A stretch of 64,000 nucleotides of DNA from assembly GCF_001029505.1 (NCBI RefSeq), contig NZ_LEKH01000002.1:186001-250000 (forward strand), in the 5' to 3' direction. Position 1 is the first letter of the stretch. Every line of letters starts with the position of its first letter. Position numbers and translations under genes: made by a program. The notes below the pieces were generated by a model. It searched no databases. It saw only the letters and a program-made list of their open reading frames with translations, and was not told the origin of the DNA. This stretch comes from Rubrobacter aplysinae. GTDB taxonomy: Bacteria > Actinomycetota > Rubrobacteria > Rubrobacterales > Rubrobacteraceae. Positions 60,900 to 64,000 of the stretch are shown piece after piece.

Positions 60900-61513
60900 C
60901 AGGCCCGCCGGGCGTGAATGCGGAGCACCACACCGCCCAGATAACGCCCGATCCGCTCGACCTCGAAGCCCACCGAGCTCACCCCTTCCAGCGTCCGCCG
61001 GTCCAGGTGGCAGCCTCCGGCGAGCCGGCTCCAGGCCGGCGTCAGCGCTTCCTGTAGGCGGCCGAGCGGCTTACGTTCGACCCGCACGTGCTCCAGCAGC
61101 CGCAGCTCGCCGCCGGGCGCGAGCACCCGCCACGCCTCCCGCAACGCGGCCTCCTGGCTCTGCACCGTACACAGGGTCAAGAAAGCGGTAACGGCGTCGA
61201 AGCTCCCGTCAGGGAAGGGTAGATCCTCGCCGGCGGCCCGCAGGAGCCGGACCGGCATCCCGGCCTCCGGCAAGCGGCGGGCGGCCCGGTCGAGCATCGT
61301 CTCGTCGGGATCTACGCCGGTCACCGACGAGACGGAGTCCGGGTAGGAGCGGAGGCTCCTTCCGGTGCCGACCCCGAGCTCCAGCACGGCCCCCGAGAGC
61401 CCCCGCAACGTCTCCCGCCGCAGTCCCCCCAGCCCGAGCCGCTCGAAGGGCGCGATAACGGGATCGTAGATGCCGGCGAATACGCCGGTTCGTGGGTGGC
61501 TAGGTCCGTCCAT
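60899..61513 (-). CDS. class I SAM-dependent methyltransferase
   Basis: 204 residues. Motif I is AVLELGVGTGRSLRSYPD, followed by GVDPDETMLDRAARR, AEDLPFPDGSFDAVTAFLTL and RVLAPGGELRLLEHV. It resembles UbiE/phospholipid methyltransferases. Coupling with the TVP38-family gene suggests a lipid substrate, which is inference. Confidence 0.88.
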   Translation of the reverse strand: MDGPSHPRTGVFAGIYDPVIAPFERLGLGGLRRETLRGLSGAVLELGVGTGRSLRSYPDSVSSVTGVDPDETMLDRAARRLPEAGMPVRLLRAAGEDLPFPDGSFDAVTAFLTLCTVQSQEAALREAWRVLAPGGELRLLEHVRVERKPLGRLQEALTPAWSRLAGGCHLDRRTLEGVSSVGFEVERIGRYLGGVVLRIHARRA

Positions 61514-61624
61514 ACCCCGATGATGCCACCCGGAGGCCCGGGAAGAGCGAAGATTATCGCCCCTCCCGGGAAATATGTGACGTGCTCCGCTCTTTCAGGG
61601 CCTGCCAGGGTCCTTCAGGGTTCT

Positions 61625-62482
61625 TTAGCGGAACGGGTTACGGTACCCGACGTGGTAGCGGGGCTGTATCGGGTCGTAGCGCACGACGGTGCCCGGATAG
61701 GGGGCGTTGATCATCTTCTTCCTGCCGGAGTAGATGCCGACGTGTCCGATCCTGCCGCTGTTGTTGTAGTCCCCGAAGGCGAGGTCCGCGACCCGGGGCG
61801 TGCGGGTGGCGCCTCCGCTCCTGTACTGTGAGGCCGCCGTGCGCGGCAGGGACACGTTGACCTTATCGAAGACCCGCATCGTGAGGCCGGAGCAGTCCAC
61901 CCCCTGGCGTGAGGTCCCGCCGTAACGGTACGGCACCCCGAGCCAGGTCTTCGCCTCCCGCAGAGCCTTCTGACGCCGCGTGAGGGTGGTCCTCTTCCTC
62001 TGCACCTCCCTGACCATCACCGCGTCGGCGATAACATACCCCTTGCCCTTACCCCGCCGGCTTACGAAGACCTTCCTGGAGTCTCCGGCCTTGAGCTTGA
62101 AGGTGCCCAGCCGCACCCACTTACCGCCGTTCTTGGTCTGATTCACCCGGTCCCACTTAATCCCCGAGGTGGTGCGAACCCCGAAAGGCGTAGAGCTGTT
62201 GTAGCCTCTGCTCGCGGGCCAGCGGGCGAAGACCCTGTACCTCTTGGTCTTCGGCACCCGGACCTTGTACGAGGCATTGTCCCGGATTGACCGGGGCTTG
62301 GCGTAGCGGTAGTTCCTGCCGACCTTCTGGTCGCTCCAGGAGCTGCCCTTCCAGTTACCGGAGGCGGAGAATCGCTTGGAGGCGTTGTCCACCACCTGTT
62401 TGTAAGGGCTGGCGGAGACCGCCGGCGCAAAGATCAGGGATACAACCAGCGCGGCCGTCAAGGCCAAGGTCAAACGTAGCAA
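61625..62482 (-). CDS. secreted golvesin-domain NlpC/P60 peptidase
   Basis: 285 residues. TTG 62482 with GGAGGGGG upstream gives a signal peptide, LTLALTAALVVSLIFAPAVS, cut near ASA. Residues about 27-160 match the golvesin/xanthan-lyase-like beta domain (YRVFARWPASRGYNSSTPFG, VIADAVMV). Residues about 175-285 are NlpC/P60 with the catalytic Cys in GVDCSGLTMRVF and His in GRIGHVGIY. It probably cleaves peptide stems of peptidoglycan outside the cell, with the front domain binding wall glycan. Confidence 0.92.
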   Translation of the reverse strand: MLRLTLALTAALVVSLIFAPAVSASPYKQVVDNASKRFSASGNWKGSSWSDQKVGRNYRYAKPRSIRDNASYKVRVPKTKRYRVFARWPASRGYNSSTPFGVRTTSGIKWDRVNQTKNGGKWVRLGTFKLKAGDSRKVFVSRRGKGKGYVIADAVMVREVQRKRTTLTRRQKALREAKTWLGVPYRYGGTSRQGVDCSGLTMRVFDKVNVSLPRTAASQYRSGGATRTPRVADLAFGDYNNSGRIGHVGIYSGRKKMINAPYPGTVVRYDPIQPRYHVGYRNPFR

Positions 62483-62700
62483 TCTTCCCCCTCCGTATAT
62501 TTACGGGCCGGCCCCCTGCCGGACCCGAATTTTCAAACTTTCAAACTCCGCTGACTCCGGTTTTACGCGAGACTACGACCGTGCGGTGCGCGGCTCGTAC
62601 CTCACATGTCTCGTGTAGCGCCTCGTATTATCGGCCGGGCGGTAAAGGAACTTTAGCATCATGCAGAGCCCCGAGGAAGATTTATTAAGAATCCGGCCTC

Positions 62701-63477
62701 TCAGGCCCGGCCTCTAACAGAACTTTCGGGGGCGAGAAAACGATGACCGGTCGAGCGCGCGACATCCAGCGTGGCCTTATCCAGGGCGGCGGGCACGGCC
62801 CCGTAGCGCAGGCGGGCCTCCTCCGCGAAGGCGTGTACCGCCTCCTGGGTGGTGGCCCCGGAGCCGGTCCGGTGCAGGCTGCCGACGCTTTCGGGGCGAA
62901 AAGGGAGTTCGAGGGCGGAGTACACCCGGCCCAGTACCCGGGCGAGCCGCTCTTCGCCGCTGACGAGCACTATGCCGCCGACGCTCGTGGCCCGGCGAGT
63001 CAGGCGCTGGGCGATGCCGACCAGCTTCATGCCGTCTTCGGGGCCGCCGTGCCGGATGCTGTGGTCGCCGGGGCAGAACTCCGCCCGCACCTCGCCGACC
63101 TCGGCCCGGACGCCGAGACGGCCGAAGGCGGCGAGGACCAGGTCGGCGGCCTCGTCGTAACGCTCCCCGATGCTCCTGGCGCCGTCTTCGGCGGCGGGCC
63201 GGACTATGGAGAACCCGAAGGTGCCGGAGTCGGCGGCCGTGGCGCCCCCGCCGGAGCCCCTGAGAAACACCGGATAGCCCTCCTCCTCCGACTCCCGCAC
63301 GGCCTGCTCGAAACCCGGTCTCCGGGCGTCGCGCCGCGTCATCCCGACGTGCCGGGATGAGGGCAGTATGGAGACGGTGGCCGGCCTCTCGCCCGAGGCG
63401 ACCTGATCGAAGACCGCCCCGACGTAACCGTACTGGGTGCGAGGGTCGTCGAACCTCTCCGGCGTCAGCAGCTCCAT
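62701..63477 (-). CDS. lipoate-protein ligase A family protein
   Basis: 258 residues of the BPL/LplA fold. RGSGGGATAADSGTFGFSIV carries the binding loop, EFCPGDHSIRHGG lies in the core, and KLVGIAQRLTRRA holds the lysine that binds lipoyl-AMP. No C-terminal accessory domain is present; a separate such protein is encoded divergently at 63593. It could be a ligase, an octanoyl/lipoyl transferase or a paralogue with another acyl substrate. Confidence 0.87.
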   Translation of the reverse strand: MELLTPERFDDPRTQYGYVGAVFDQVASGERPATVSILPSSRHVGMTRRDARRPGFEQAVRESEEEGYPVFLRGSGGGATAADSGTFGFSIVRPAAEDGARSIGERYDEAADLVLAAFGRLGVRAEVGEVRAEFCPGDHSIRHGGPEDGMKLVGIAQRLTRRATSVGGIVLVSGEERLARVLGRVYSALELPFRPESVGSLHRTGSGATTQEAVHAFAEEARLRYGAVPAALDKATLDVARSTGHRFLAPESSVRGRA

Positions 63478-63592
63478 CCCGGCTCCCCCGGCGCAGGTTG
63501 GTGGATCACGCTTAGCATATCCGGAAGAGTCTATCAGCCTCCGTTGCGGAAGCCCCGGCTCTCTGGTTTCATCGGGAAGTTAGACGGGTTGG

Positions 63593-63949
63593 ATGGTGGC
63601 TTGTGTAGTTTATGAAGTTCACGCGAGAGGAGGGGCCACGCACGGGGAGTACAAGACGCCGCAGGGTAAGCTGGTCGCGGTGGACCTCACGGTAGAAGAC
63701 GGCAGGCTCTCCGGCGTCGGGGTCACCGGAGACTTCTTCCTGGAGCCCGCCGAGGAGCTCGCGGCGCTGGTCCGGGCGCTCGAAGGAGCCCCGGAGGATG
63801 CACCCGAGGAGGATCTCGCCGGGATGGTGCGGGAGGCGCTCGACCCGCGGACCGAGATGATCGGCTTCTCCCCGGAGGCGATCGCGAAGGCCGTCCGGCG
63901 GGCGCTCGGCACTGAAAGTGCGGAGAGCGCGGAGAGGAGCGAGTCGTGA
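63593..63949 (+). CDS. stand-alone lipoate-ligase accessory (C-terminal) domain
   Basis: 118 residues. GEYKTPQGKLVAVDLTVEDG and RLSGVGVTGDFFLEPAEEL match the C-terminal domain of LplA, found as a separate subunit (LplB) in some bacteria and archaea. Homologues usually begin near GEYKTP, so the first 15 residues from ATG 63593 may be untranslated; the usual starts are poor here. Its stop overlaps the next start (GTGA). Confidence 0.78.
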   Translation: MVACVVYEVHARGGATHGEYKTPQGKLVAVDLTVEDGRLSGVGVTGDFFLEPAEELAALVRALEGAPEDAPEEDLAGMVREALDPRTEMIGFSPEAIAKAVRRALGTESAESAERSES

Positions 63950-64000
63950 GCGTGGGCCCGAGGTGGTCTGAGTACTCGTGGCGTGTGATCCGGGGCGGCC
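63946..64000 (+). CDS. lipoate-protein ligase, N-terminal fragment (3' truncated by window edge)
   Basis: Only 18 codons are visible: GTG 63946, then SVGPRWSEYSWRVIRGG. The WRVIR segment is the usual opening of lipoate-protein ligase A, and the four-base overlap with the accessory-domain gene supports a catalytic partner. The rest lies beyond the window. Confidence 0.6.
   Translation, partial: MSVGPRWSEYSWRVIRGG

Overview
The window looks like chromosomal DNA of a high-GC actinobacterium. A Rubrobacter-like organism is my best guess, inferred from GC-rich codon use, many GTG/TTG starts, an F420-type luciferase-like oxidoreductase, and a wall-targeted NlpC/P60 protein. No rRNA, tRNA or CRISPR array was found.

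Positions 1-21265 form a large surface-glycan locus. It opens with the 3' part of a Wzt-type ABC exporter ATPase that carries a carbohydrate-binding tail. A UDP-sugar 6-dehydrogenase, four sulfotransferases, two methyltransferases, a probable beta-propeller protein, three dTDP-rhamnose genes (rfbD, rfbC, rfbA; rfbB is not in the window), a secreted RTX-type repeat protein, a 1375-residue methyltransferase/coiled-coil/glycosyltransferase chain and two further GT2 glycosyltransferases follow. Four modifying enzymes of two unrelated catalytic folds begin with the same short N-terminal module, then a variable linker that is coiled-coil in most. This is the most novel feature of the locus. Together the genes suggest a rhamnose-containing, methylated and sulfated glycan exported by an ABC route.

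Positions 21785-28120 hold thrC-thrB, a TetR-controlled DMT transporter with a small coupled gene, and two oxidoreductases. At 28260-29569 an IS982-family element, with TIRs, a 6-bp target duplication and a transposase broken by two nonsense codons, sits inside the 3' remnant of an ATP-NAD-kinase-like gene. Positions 29719-35331 form a YcsI-like / NRAMP-like / HyuA / HyuB group, probably for 5-oxoproline or hydantoin-type substrates.

Positions 35986-43494 are an amino-sugar operon: a GntR/UTRA regulator with two matching operators, PTS EIIBC and EIIA, a protein of unknown function, NagB, a NagA-MurQ fusion and a Gfo/Idh/MocA oxidoreductase. It should import and degrade GlcNAc and MurNAc-type wall sugars.

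Positions 43698-51602 contain an amino-acid permease, a small defence-like island (MazF-type toxin-antitoxin pair and a membrane-anchored NB-ARC/TPR STAND protein) punctuated by three decayed copies of one restriction-methylase C-terminal segment, a YciE-like protein and an MFS transporter. Positions 51829-64000 hold an acyl-CoA dehydrogenase, a phosphotriesterase-family hydrolase, a drug-type MFS exporter, several small proteins, a Ser/Thr kinase that appears to need a non-AUG start, a TVP38-family membrane protein, a methyltransferase, a golvesin-NlpC/P60 wall protein, and lipoate-ligase genes running off the right edge.
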